A stretch of DNA of 64,000 nt. Source: CBDIBC01 sp965276635. Its GTDB lineage: Bacteria > Actinomycetota > Acidimicrobiia > Acidimicrobiales > Palsa-688. Under the pieces are notes generated by a model. The model did not search any database. It had not been told where the DNA came from and worked only from the letters and a program-made list of their open reading frames with translations. Made by a program: the position numbers and the translations under genes. Location of the stretch: positions 1,240,001 to 1,304,000 of the forward strand of contig CBDIBC010000005.1 of the NCBI GenBank assembly GCA_965276635.1. The letters are read 5' to 3'. Below are positions 18,584 to 27,347 of this stretch, piece by piece (position 1 is the first letter of the stretch; each line of letters starts with the position of its first letter).

Positions 18584-19472
18584 ATGGCGTGGTCGGGTCT
18601 TGGCCGTCGCGTCCGTCGGGCGGTTGTCGGAGTGGTCGCCATCGTGGCGTGCGTGGCGGGGATGTAGGCCTCGATGACGCCAGCGGCGTCGGGCTCGCTG
18701 GCGCCGCGGCCCGTAGCTCCTGCGACGTCAGCAGGTTCGGCGGGGCGGGTGTCGGGACCGGTGGGTGCGACAGGGCCGTCGGTGGCGGTGCCGAACGTGG
18801 CACGCTCGGTGACATGATCCGTGCGGGCCGGCGGGTGTTGGTGGCCCGCCCGGGCGCGAAGCCCCCGGCGGGAAGTGGCGGTAGGACCGGTTCGCCGGCT
18901 GGGCAGACGACTGTCGCCGCGTCGGCGAGTGCCGGAGCAGCCGGGGTGACCAACTCGCCGCCGGCGCCGCCGGGGAGTTTCCAGGGGCCGGATTGGTCGT
19001 CGCAGCTGCCGTTGGCGTCGCCGTCGGCCCGGGCCGGAGCGGCGATGGCCTACGACACGGCCCGCAATGTCGACGTCCTGTTCGGCGGGGTGGACGGGTC
19101 GGGGTCGGTGCAGGGGGACACGTGGACCTGGAACGGGACCGAATGGACGGTTCGGACGCCGTCATCGTCCCCCTCGGCGCGCACGGTAGCGGCGATGGCG
19201 TTCGATCCGGCGTTGGGCGAGACGGTCCTGTATGGCGGCACCAACGATGCTGGCAGCGCCTATGGGGATACGTGGGCGTGGAATGGCTCCACCTGGGCGG
19301 CGCTGTCGCCGTCGGGGTCACCCGGCGCGCTCAGCGCGGCGTCGATGGTCTACGATCCGACGATCGCCAAGCTGGTCCTCTTCGGCGGCACCGACGCATC
19401 CGGCACCGCGGTGGCGGGGACGTGGACCTTTGACGGCACGACGTGGACGGAGTTGTCTCCGGCCACTTCCCC
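18584..19472 (+). pseudogene. Secreted kelch-repeat protein, N-terminal part, broken
   Basis: ATG 18584 opens a signal peptide (MAWSGLGRRVRRAVVGVVAI ending in a Cys-containing cleavage region), but TAG follows at codon 27, and the Ala/Pro/Ser linker after it then changes frame near 18800. In the later frame three kelch-type beta-propeller repeats are clear: ARAGAAMAYDTARNVDVLFG, ARTVAAMAFDPALGETVLYG and LSAASMVYDPTIAKLVLFG, each followed by a TWTWNGTEWT-like strand. After the third repeat the sequence joins, out of frame, the end of an RHS protein. It probably represents the N-terminus of a large surface RHS protein collapsed by deletion. Confidence 0.6.
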
Positions 19473-19748
19473 GCCGGCGACAACCCCGTCAACGAGACAG
19501 ATCCCACCGGCCTATGTGTTGTGGGATTGTTCGGAAGTCACTGCCATCCGTTAACCACAATCATCAACCAGTTCACAGCAGCAACTGTCGGTGCTTTCGT
19601 AGGAAGTCTCTGCGCCGTAGGCGTGGTCGCTGCGGGCGGCGGCCCAGAAGACCCGATCGGGGACCTAGCTGCTATAAGGGTGTGCGCGTATGTGGGCTCC
19701 GCTGCTGGAAAGCTAACTGGAATTGGTCTTAGATCCGTAGAAGGATGA
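19473..19748 (+). pseudogene. Orphan RHS C-terminal tip 2
   Basis: The frame starts in the middle of the RHS core closing motif GDNPVNETDPTGL, so this is only the last 91 residues of an RHS toxin. The tip contains VGAFVGSLCAVGVVAAGGGP followed by EDPIGDLAAIRVC and a Gly/Ala end. It aligns with the tip at 15600-15804: both have AGGGPEDP-x-GD, and two cysteines exactly 23 residues apart. No start codon or promoter belongs to it; it is fused out of frame to the kelch remnant. Confidence 0.65.
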
Positions 19749-19975
19749 ACATGTCCATAGGTGACCGATTTGTGTCTTTTACTGCTAGGCGACGTCAGGC
19801 AAGCCTGGCGAAACCGCCCTATGGCCCGAGAGCGAGGCGACTACGCAGCGTTTCCCTCGGGATAGCTGGAATTTCGTTGGCCGTGGCCGTGTTTGTCCCC
19901 ACGTGGCTATACGTTATCGGTTTCGGGGTGGGTATTATTTGTCTAATTGTCGCCGAGCGCACGCGCACTATCTAG
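19745..19975 (+). CDS. Small two-helix membrane protein, candidate immunity protein 2
   Basis: Its ATG (19745) overlaps the tip 2 stop codon as ATGA, a typical coupling for toxin-immunity pairs. The 76 residues have a basic N-terminal half (ARRRQASLAKPPYGPRARRL) and two hydrophobic segments (GIAGISLAVAVFVPTWLYVI and GFGVGIICLIVAE). It is not obviously similar in sequence to the protein at 15817 but has the same size, topology and position after a related tip. Immunity function is inferred only from this arrangement. Confidence 0.5.
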   Translation: MNMSIGDRFVSFTARRRQASLAKPPYGPRARRLRSVSLGIAGISLAVAVFVPTWLYVIGFGVGIICLIVAERTRTI

Positions 19976-20453
19976 TCTTATGGAACCCTCCACGAAACGA
20001 TGGGAAGCTCATGTGAAATTCGGGGTCTCGATGCGCTGATGTCAGGCGCGCGAATTTGGGAGGGGTCGAGAACATCGGACGGGGAAGCACTGGAGGAACC
20101 TCGAGTCATCCTTGATACTTGATACTTGATACTTGATACTTGGTAAAGGAGATCCTCACACACAGCTTCCTTGTCGTGGTGGTGGGTAGGCCACGGCGCC
20201 GAAGGTGCCGGGGCCCCGATGAACGCTTTCTTATAAGACTCCATGCCCCTGGACCGGGGCGCCACGAACGATGAGAATGGTGGCGGGGTCGGCTGAGCTC
20301 GCTCTCCCTTGGTGCGGTAGAGCCCGACTGTAAGACTGACGCCAGGGGCCTTCCCGGCACCACGAACTGTTGTCCTGTGCACGTCTCATAGCGTCGTTGA
20401 TCGGTTGGCCCCGCCGATCCCATCTCAGATGAGCGATAGCGAGGAGGCTGGTC
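19976..20453. other. Gene-free stretch with heptamer repeat and IS110 left end
   Basis: No convincing gene is seen. It holds a four-copy CTTGATA tandem repeat at 20111-20138. From about 20220 to 20453 the sequence is rich in short self-complementary segments and directly precedes the IS110 transposase, where elements of this group carry a non-coding RNA that pairs with donor and target DNA. Confidence 0.4.
20111..20138. repeat. CTTGATA heptamer x4
   Basis: Four exact head-to-tail copies of CTTGATA followed by a partial copy. AT-rich compared with its surroundings; it lies in the gap between the immunity-like gene and the IS110 element. Confidence 0.85.
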
Positions 20454-21735
20454 GTGGAGTTGCTGGTGGAGCGGTGCGCCGGTGTCGACATTGGCAAGGA
20501 CGAGGTAGTGGCGTGTGTGCGCACGCCTGGGCCGAGCGGGAAGGGCCGCCGCAAGGAAACCCGAACGTTCCCGTCGTTCACTTCGGGGCTGGAGGCGATG
20601 GCCGACTGGTTCGCCGCCGAGGGGGTGACCGAGGTGGTGATGGAAGCGACTGGGCCGTATTGGAAGGCACCGTGGTATCTGCTGGAGGAGCGGGCGTTCG
20701 ACCTGAAGCTTGTCAACGCCCGCCACGTCAAGATCCTGCCGGGTCGCAAGACCGACGTCTTGGATGCCGAGTGGTTGGCGGAGCTCCTCGAGCACGGGCT
20801 GCTGCGAAGCAGCTTCGTCCCGCCCCCTGCGATCCGAGAGTTGCGGGACCTGACCCGATACCGCAAACGGCTGATCCAATCGCACACGTCGGAGTGCCAG
20901 CGGATCCAGAAGACCTTGGAGGACGCCGGGATCAAGCTGGACTCGGTTGCGTCCGACGTGCTCGGTGTATCGGGACGGGCCATGCTCGGCGCGCTCGTGG
21001 CCGGCGAACGCGACCCCGAGGTACTCGCCGAGCTGGCCAAGGGAGTGCTGCGCAAGAAGATCCCGCAGTTGCGCGAGGCGCTGCGGGGGCGGTTCAAGGA
21101 TCATCACGCCCTGCTGATCGGACTGATCCTGGATCACCTCGCTCATCTTGAGACGGCGATCGCCGCCTTCGACACCCGAGTCGACGAGGTCATGGCCCCT
21201 TTCGCTGAGGCCCGCAACCACCTCGACACCATCACCGGGGTCGGGAAGCGGGCCGCAGAGTGCATCATCGCCGAGGTCGGTGTCGACATGTCGGTGTTCC
21301 CGACCGCCGGGCACCTGGCGTCGTGGGCTGGCCTGGCCCCAGGCAACAACATCACCGGCGGCAAACGCCGCTCGGGGAAGACCACCAAGGGCGACGTCTG
21401 GCTGGCCGACGTCCTCACCCAGTGCGCCTGGTCAGCCGCCCGCAGCCGGGACACCTACCTCTCTGCCCAGTTCTGGCGGTTGAGCAAACGGCTCGGCAAG
21501 AAGCGAGCCACCGTGGCGGTCAGCCACTCGATCTTGGTCATCGCATGGCATCTGCTGTCCAACAACTCGGACTACGACGAGCTTGGCGGCGACTACTTCG
21601 CCCGGCGAGGAGACACCGCCCGGCACCAAGAGCGACTGGTCCAACAGCTCCAAGACCTCGGCTTCGCCGTCACCCTCCGCAAGGTGGCATGAACGCGCCG
21701 CGGTCCTCTCACGGTTGATTCTCCTCATAGGAGAG
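20220..21735 (+). mobile_element. IS110-family insertion sequence (ends estimated)
   Basis: An intact IS110-type transposase with about 230 bases of non-coding DNA upstream and a short tail downstream. IS110 elements lack terminal inverted repeats, so the boundaries given are estimates. The copy is intact, unlike the four decayed elements to its left. Its insertion has probably removed the left part of the integrative element at 22-26 kb. Confidence 0.7.
20454..21692 (+). CDS. IS110-family transposase
   Basis: A complete 412-residue serine/DEDD recombinase. The N-terminal RuvC-like DEDD domain begins with CAGVDIGKDEVVACV (first Asp) and continues through VVMEATGPYWKAPWYLL (Glu) and KTDVLDAEWLAELL (two Asp). 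The C-terminal transposase_20 domain has ITGVGKRAAECIIAEVGVDM, HLASWAGLAPGNNITGGKRR and SHSILVIAWHLL. Family enzymes cut and rejoin DNA through a circular intermediate, guided by a bridge RNA. GTG 20454 follows a GAGGAGG-like ribosome site. Confidence 0.92.
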   Translation: MELLVERCAGVDIGKDEVVACVRTPGPSGKGRRKETRTFPSFTSGLEAMADWFAAEGVTEVVMEATGPYWKAPWYLLEERAFDLKLVNARHVKILPGRKTDVLDAEWLAELLEHGLLRSSFVPPPAIRELRDLTRYRKRLIQSHTSECQRIQKTLEDAGIKLDSVASDVLGVSGRAMLGALVAGERDPEVLAELAKGVLRKKIPQLREALRGRFKDHHALLIGLILDHLAHLETAIAAFDTRVDEVMAPFAEARNHLDTITGVGKRAAECIIAEVGVDMSVFPTAGHLASWAGLAPGNNITGGKRRSGKTTKGDVWLADVLTQCAWSAARSRDTYLSAQFWRLSKRLGKKRATVAVSHSILVIAWHLLSNNSDYDELGGDYFARRGDTARHQERLVQQLQDLGFAVTLRKVA

Positions 21736-22269
21736 TGGTGGTCGTCGTCGTCCCATTGCGTGTCCTGATGCTGCCAGTTCGCCCCGTCGCAGCTTCGTCG
21801 GCGTGGCTGCTTGGGTAGTTGGTCGTCTGTTTGCTGGAGGTGGTCGAGGGCGCTGCTGGTGGGGGTTGGCCCGTGGATGGCGGGAGCGCTGTGTCAGGCT
21901 GGTGGGATGCGTACGGCGGCGGCGGCGGCGGGGATGGTGAGGCCGGTGTGTGGGTGTCCCTGTCGGCGATGCCGAGACAGACGCGCAGGATCGGTGCTGC
22001 GGTGGCGGGGTTGGTATTCGAGGTGTCCGGCTCCCAGTGCTGGCGGAGGAGGGGGTGCATGTGTCGTCGATCTCGCGGTCGCCGTTTTCCGCACCACCGC
22101 CTCGGGATGGGGCGGCTGCGAGGAGGTCGGAACGGCGGGCTGGGCCGGCGAGTAGAGGAAGGTACCTCGTTCGGTGATCGACGGAGCGTCCGCAGCCTGT
22201 GCAGGCGGGGATGCGGTCGTGGCGGCGACCGACAGTGCGGATCACGTGCGGAGTGTTGTAGGTGGACAT
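21709..22269 (-). CDS. Possible small zinc-ribbon protein of the integrative element
   Basis: From ATG 22269 the minus strand gives a plausible start, MSTYNTPHVIRTVGRRHDRI, then PACTGCGRSVDHRTRYLP, a CxxC pair resembling half of a zinc ribbon. Beyond residue 70 it becomes low-complexity Pro/Arg/Thr-rich, which is more like chance reading in GC-rich DNA, and the stop lies in the IS110 tail. It may be a real gene truncated by the insertion; the support is weak. Confidence 0.25.
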   Translation of the reverse strand: MSTYNTPHVIRTVGRRHDRIPACTGCGRSVDHRTRYLPLLAGPARRSDLLAAAPSRGGGAENGDREIDDTCTPSSASTGSRTPRIPTPPPQHRSCASVSASPTGTPTHRPHHPRRRRRRTHPTSLTQRSRHPRANPHQQRPRPPPANRRPTTQAATPTKLRRGELAASGHAMGRRRPPLSYEENQP

Positions 22270-23232
22270 GATGTGGAGACTTCTTCGGTGGCTGGCTGCG
22301 AGCCGCTGGTGTGGGCTCGGCGGGTCGAGCACAGCGGTGCTCGACGCCTTGGGCACCCATCCAACGCGGCGGTCGGCTGGGTCCGAGCCCTCGTCACTGA
22401 CCCTCTCGCCGGCCCAGCGACGATCTGGCCATGGGCAGCACGGGAGCGGGTGTCGCTGTGGGAGCCAGTCCCTGTCGGTGTCGACGACAACGGCCAACCC
22501 GTCACCGTCACCCTCTTCGAACACAACCTCCTCGTCGGCGGCGAACCCGGCTCCGGCAAATCCGTCGCCGTCTCACAACTCGTCGCCGCCACCGCCCTCG
22601 ACCCTGACGCCCGGCTGTATCTGCTCGACGGAAAACTCGTGGAGCTGGCCATGTGGCGGCCAGTCGCCGACGGGTTCGCCGGCGTCGACATCACCGAAGC
22701 CACCACCCTCCTCCGCGACCTCCAGGCCGTCATGGACCGGCGCTACGGCCAGCTCCTCGAGGCGGGCTTGCGGAAACTTCCGGCCGGTTCCCCGCTCGTG
22801 GTCGTGGTCGTCGACGAACTGGCCCACTACCTGACCTGGCCCGACAAGAAACCCCGCGACGCCTTCGCCGACACCCTGCGCGACCTCGTCTCGCGGGGGC
22901 GGGCCGCCGGTGTGGTCGTCATCGCCGCCACGCAGAAACCGTCGTCGGATGTGATCCCCACCAGCCTCCGTGATCTCTTCGGCTACCGCTGGGCGCTACG
23001 AGCCACCACCCCCGCCGCCTCCGACACCATCCTCGGCACCGGATGGGCCACCGGTGGCTACACCTCCAGCCAAATACCCCCACAGCTTCGTGGCGGCGGC
23101 TACCTCCTCCACGAATCGGGCCTTCCGGTCAGGCTGCGAGCGCATCACCTCGACGACCCCACCGTCAGCGGGCTCGCCGCCCGCGCCCACCAGCTGCGTC
23201 ACGCGGGCTCAGAACATCGGGAGGGACCATGA
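22174..23232 (+). CDS. FtsK/SpoIIIE-like DNA translocase of integrative element (Tra)
   Basis: The conserved part begins at VSLWEPVPVGVDDNGQPVTV and includes Walker A GGEPGSGKS, Walker B VVVVVDELAHYL and sensor-like GVVVIAATQKPSSDVIP, then FGYRWALRATTPAASDTILG, a conserved FtsK-like region. In pSAM2-type elements this single ATPase moves double-stranded DNA between mycelia. At 352 residues from GTG 22174 it is shorter than relatives of about 450, and the first 80 residues look degenerate, so the N-terminus may be lost or the real start may be GTG 22274 or later. Confidence 0.75.
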   Translation: MIDGASAACAGGDAVVAATDSADHVRSVVGGHDVETSSVAGCEPLVWARRVEHSGARRLGHPSNAAVGWVRALVTDPLAGPATIWPWAARERVSLWEPVPVGVDDNGQPVTVTLFEHNLLVGGEPGSGKSVAVSQLVAATALDPDARLYLLDGKLVELAMWRPVADGFAGVDITEATTLLRDLQAVMDRRYGQLLEAGLRKLPAGSPLVVVVVDELAHYLTWPDKKPRDAFADTLRDLVSRGRAAGVVVIAATQKPSSDVIPTSLRDLFGYRWALRATTPAASDTILGTGWATGGYTSSQIPPQLRGGGYLLHESGLPVRLRAHHLDDPTVSGLAARAHQLRHAGSEHREGP

Positions 23233-24578
23233 CGGCGCCCGGGCGGTCCCGCCAGCCGAGCGATGCGGGCCGGGGCGCGGAAGTGATCGCCGCCGCGGCA
23301 CGGCGAGTCGCAGGCGCGGACTACCCAGCCTGGGCGGCGCAGCTGGCCGCCACCGGCAACTGTGCGCACCCGGTCCGGCTCACTGGCACCGCCACCTACA
23401 TCCATACCGACACCGGGGAGATCACAGGCATCTACAGCACGAAGAACCAACCGGGACGGGTCCTGCTCAAAGCTTGTGGGAGTCGACGAGCCACCCGCTG
23501 CGCGGCCTGCGCCAGCCTGTACCGCTTCGACGCGCGGATGCTGGTCCTGGCCGGGCTGGTCGGACTGAAAGGCGCACCCGATGATGCAGCCGATCATCCG
23601 ACCGTGTTCGCCACTTTCACCGCACCGTCGTTCGGGCCCGTCCACACCAGCCACCCCAATCCCCGGAGCTGCCATCCGACCGTGCCCGCCGGTGGCTGCG
23701 GTCATCGGATCACCTGCCACCAGGTCCACCTCGCCGATGACCCCGCCGTCGGCGGACCGCTGTGTGACTGCTGCTACGACTGGGCCGGGCTCGTGGTGTG
23801 GAACGCCACCGCCAGTGAGCTGTGGCGGCGCACCATCATCGGTATCCGCCGCGCCCTCGCCGGGCTTGCCCACGTCCCGGTCCGTGCATTTGATCAGTCC
23901 GGCACCGTGGCGTTCGTCAAGATCATCGAGTACCAAACCCGTGGCCTCATCCACATCCATGCGCTCCTCCGCCTCGACACCACCGACGACGCCACCGTCA
24001 CCGTGGACGCGTCCGCGCTGGCCGCGGCCGTTCAGATCGCGGCACGCCGCGCCAAGGTGCCCAACCCGCTGCATCCTGACCGACCGAACCGGTGGGGCAG
24101 CCAGATCGACGTCGACATCGTGCCTGCCGAACAGCGAGCCCGTCTCGCGTCGTATCTGGCCAAGTACACCATCAAGTCGGTTGACACCGGCGGCGCTCTC
24201 GACCACCGGCTCCGCCACGGTGACCTCACCGGCCGGCCGCTCCCCGCTCATCTCCGCGCCCTAGCCGAGACAGCCTGGACGCTCGACGCTCGTCCTGAGC
24301 TGGCGGCACTGCGCCTGCGGCTCTGGGCGCACACCCTCGGCTACCGCGGCCACTGGCTGACCAAAAGCCGCGGCTGGTCCACCACCCTCGGCGCCCTACG
24401 CCACGCACGCCACACCTGGCAGCTCGCCCAGCACGGACACGACCCGAACAACGAGACGACCATCGGCGAGTGGGCCTACCAAGGCGCCGGCCACACCAGT
24501 CCCGCCGAGGAATGGCTCGCCCAGCACGCCCACACCAGCCGCCGGAACCAGCAGCGCACCGCCTGGGAGGAACGATGA
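23229..24578 (+). CDS. RepSA-like rolling-circle replication initiator
   Basis: A 449-residue protein whose ATG overlaps the translocase stop. A zinc-binding segment (CGSRRATRCAACASLYRF) is followed by FATFTAPSFGPVHT and the HUH-type metal motif LIHIHALLRLD near residue 245. ASYLAKYTIKSVD near 310 contains the Tyr that relatives use for nicking. WAHTLGYRGHWLTKSRGWST near 375 is the strongest family signature. It would nick the element's origin and start rolling-circle replication after excision. A relic of a related gene sits at 16200-16797. Confidence 0.85.
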   Translation: MTAPGRSRQPSDAGRGAEVIAAAARRVAGADYPAWAAQLAATGNCAHPVRLTGTATYIHTDTGEITGIYSTKNQPGRVLLKACGSRRATRCAACASLYRFDARMLVLAGLVGLKGAPDDAADHPTVFATFTAPSFGPVHTSHPNPRSCHPTVPAGGCGHRITCHQVHLADDPAVGGPLCDCCYDWAGLVVWNATASELWRRTIIGIRRALAGLAHVPVRAFDQSGTVAFVKIIEYQTRGLIHIHALLRLDTTDDATVTVDASALAAAVQIAARRAKVPNPLHPDRPNRWGSQIDVDIVPAEQRARLASYLAKYTIKSVDTGGALDHRLRHGDLTGRPLPAHLRALAETAWTLDARPELAALRLRLWAHTLGYRGHWLTKSRGWSTTLGALRHARHTWQLAQHGHDPNNETTIGEWAYQGAGHTSPAEEWLAQHAHTSRRNQQRTAWEER

Positions 24579-24889
24579 ACAAGACCATCCCGCAGCTCCT
24601 CCTCACGCCCGAGCAAGCCGCCGATACCCTGGCCATCGGTCGCACCCGCGTCTACTCGCTCATGCGCAGCGGTGCCATCAACAGTGTCCGTATCGGGACC
24701 AGCCGTCGGATCAGTTTCCAAGCTTTGCGCGCCTACGTAGCCACCCTCGAAAAGCAAGCCGGGTCCGTCGATGATCCCAGCGGCGGCCATACTGGTGAGA
24801 CGCCGCCCGCGGACAACGACAGTGGTGCGGACGCTCGCAGGACCTGGCGGAGTCCGCCGGGGTCGTGCCTCTCCCAGTCGGCGAACTGA
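24575..24889 (+). CDS. Excisionase, helix-turn-helix (MerR/AlpA-like)
   Basis: A 104-residue protein with ATG overlapping the previous stop. LLTPEQAADTLAIGRTRVYS followed by LMRSGAINSVRIGTSRRISF is the HTH_17 DNA-binding fold used by excisionases. The acidic C-terminal tail is low complexity. In pSAM2-like elements this small protein directs the integrase toward excision, and its place between rep and int fits that. Confidence 0.8.
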   Translation: MNKTIPQLLLTPEQAADTLAIGRTRVYSLMRSGAINSVRIGTSRRISFQALRAYVATLEKQAGSVDDPSGGHTGETPPADNDSGADARRTWRSPPGSCLSQSAN

Positions 24890-24907
24890 ACCAGACCGGA
24901 GGCGACA

Positions 24908-26095
24908 ATGAGCGTCCAGATCCGTACGACCTCACGAGGAGAGCGCCGCTACGACGTGCGTCTTCGTCGCGGCGACGGCAGCGTCTACACGAAGTCGTTC
25001 CGAACCAAGAAAGCAGCCGAGTCGTTCGAGCGCGCCGAGCTATCCGCGCGTGATCGAGGAACTTGGACCGACCCGCGAGCCGGCGCCATCACCGTCGATG
25101 AGTACGTCCGAGGCTGGCTCCAAGCCCGAACCGTGCGGGGACGGCCGCTGTCGCCACGGACGAACGAGACCTACCGCTACCTCCTCGACCGCTTCGTGCT
25201 TCCCGCGTTCGGTGCCCTGCAACTCAACGCCGTGCGGGCAAACGACGTCCGGGACTGGCACGGTCAGATGAGCCGGAACGCTCCCACCTCCGTGGCGCCC
25301 AAGGCCTACCGGCTGCTGCACGCCATCTTCGCCACCGCTCTCAACGACGGACTCATCGCCGCCAACCCGTGCCGCGTCACCTCGGCTGGCGGAGAGCGCC
25401 CCGCAGAACGGCCGGTGCTCAGCCCCGACGACATCGCCGCGCTGGCCGGAGCGATCGAACCGCGCTGGCGAGCAATGATCCTCGTCGCCGCCTACGGCGC
25501 CCTGCGCTTCGGGGAGCTGATCGGCCTACGACGACGCGACATCGACCTCCTGCATGGAGTGGTCATCGTCGACAGCCAACTGATCGAGGTCGCCAATCGA
25601 CACGTCCGGACCGCTCCCAAGAGTGCGGCCGGCCGCCGGCGGGTCAACCTCCCCGCCTTCGTCGTCGCCGAGCTCGGCCACCATCTCGACACCTACGTCA
25701 GCGCCGACCCCGAGACCCCCGTGTTCTCCGGCGAGCGGGGCGGTACCCCCACCCGGACCAACTGGTCGCGCACCTGGGCCCGTGCCCGACATCACGCCGG
25801 CGTCCGCCCTGATATCCACCTTCACGACCTGCGCCATGCCGGTGCCACCCTCGCTGCACAGGCCGGGGCCACCACCAAAGAGCTGATGGCCCGACTCGGC
25901 CACGCCAGCCCCCGTGCCGCCCTCATTTACCAGCACGCCGCCGACCACCGCGACCAGGCCATCGCCGAATCCCTCGACCGCCTGGCCGGCCGCGCTCACC
26001 AGGGGGCACCCAGCGAGGAGCGCGCGATGGACGCGCGATGGACACCGCCAGAATCACAAAAGGGCGACCCCAGGGGCCGCCCGCATACCGCCTGA
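24908..26095 (+). CDS. Tyrosine integrase of the integrative element
   Basis: A 395-residue tyrosine recombinase. The N-terminal arm-binding region (RRYDVRLRRGDGSVYTKSF) is followed by a SAM-like core-binding domain (PRAGAITVDEYVRGWL to RLLHAIFATALNDGLIAANP) and the catalytic domain with Arg in AYGALRFGELIGLRRRDI, HxxR in IHLHDLRHAGATLA, and the nucleophile Tyr in ASPRAALIYQHAADHRDQ. The AIAESLDRL end is usual in actinobacterial integrases. It lies next to tRNA-Ala, its probable target. Confidence 0.92.
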   Translation: MSVQIRTTSRGERRYDVRLRRGDGSVYTKSFRTKKAAESFERAELSARDRGTWTDPRAGAITVDEYVRGWLQARTVRGRPLSPRTNETYRYLLDRFVLPAFGALQLNAVRANDVRDWHGQMSRNAPTSVAPKAYRLLHAIFATALNDGLIAANPCRVTSAGGERPAERPVLSPDDIAALAGAIEPRWRAMILVAAYGALRFGELIGLRRRDIDLLHGVVIVDSQLIEVANRHVRTAPKSAAGRRRVNLPAFVVAELGHHLDTYVSADPETPVFSGERGGTPTRTNWSRTWARARHHAGVRPDIHLHDLRHAGATLAAQAGATTKELMARLGHASPRAALIYQHAADHRDQAIAESLDRLAGRAHQGAPSEERAMDARWTPPESQKGDPRGRPHTA

Positions 26096-26111
26096 GGTGC
26101 ACCTTTCCGAG

Positions 26112-26184
26112 TGGAGACGATGGGATTCGAACCCACGACCCCCTGCTTGCAAAGCAGGTGCTCTGCCAACTGAGCTACGTCCCC
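26112..26184 (-). tRNA. tRNA-Ala (anticodon TGC)
   Basis: On the minus strand the sequence begins GGGGACGTAGCTCAGTTGG and ends with GTTCGAATCCCATCGTCTCC. Acceptor arms GGGGACG and CGTCTCC pair with one wobble, the D-loop has AGTTGG, the anticodon stem CCTGC/GCAGG holds TTTGCAA (TGC), and the T-arm has GGTTCGAATCC. No CCA is encoded. The 3' end faces the integrase gene and is the likely attachment site. Confidence 0.95.
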
Positions 26185-26471
26185 TGAACTTGCACCCGCT
26201 GACCTGGTCCTTGGCTCCAAACAACTAGCTCGGTGTTGCACAACGCTCTTACGGCCTACAATTTGGTTCCGGGACCAGGGCCGGGAAGCGACGACTTCGG
26301 CGACAAGCGTAGACGACTTGACCGCGCTCATCCTGGCCGACGCTTCTAGGCCAGGTTGGGCAACCAATCCGGCATGGCACCAGGGCTTTCTCGCCGCATA
26401 GGTGGGACCACTACTGTCGTGGGCATGCCGCCCGGTCCCGAGCGGCGTCGGACACCTCGAGCGGAGATCTT

Positions 26472-27275
<804 letters not shown>

Positions 27276-27347
27276 CCCAGACCATTCGACGCGGCCCGAC
27301 TCGAAAACCCAAGCTCGGCAGTCGTTTCCCCGGATACGTTCCCTGTC

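Larger units (their letters stand above)
22174..26150 (+). mobile_element. pSAM2-like actinobacterial integrative element at tRNA-Ala
   Basis: Four tightly packed genes in the order translocase, RepSA-like initiator, excisionase, integrase, with stop-start overlaps between the first three, are the core of actinobacterial integrative and conjugative elements. The integrase ends 17 bases from the 3' end of tRNA-Ala(TGC), which is the usual attachment site. The left attachment copy was not found in this window, and the left side is interrupted by IS110, so the element is probably an incomplete, possibly immobile copy. Confidence 0.75.
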
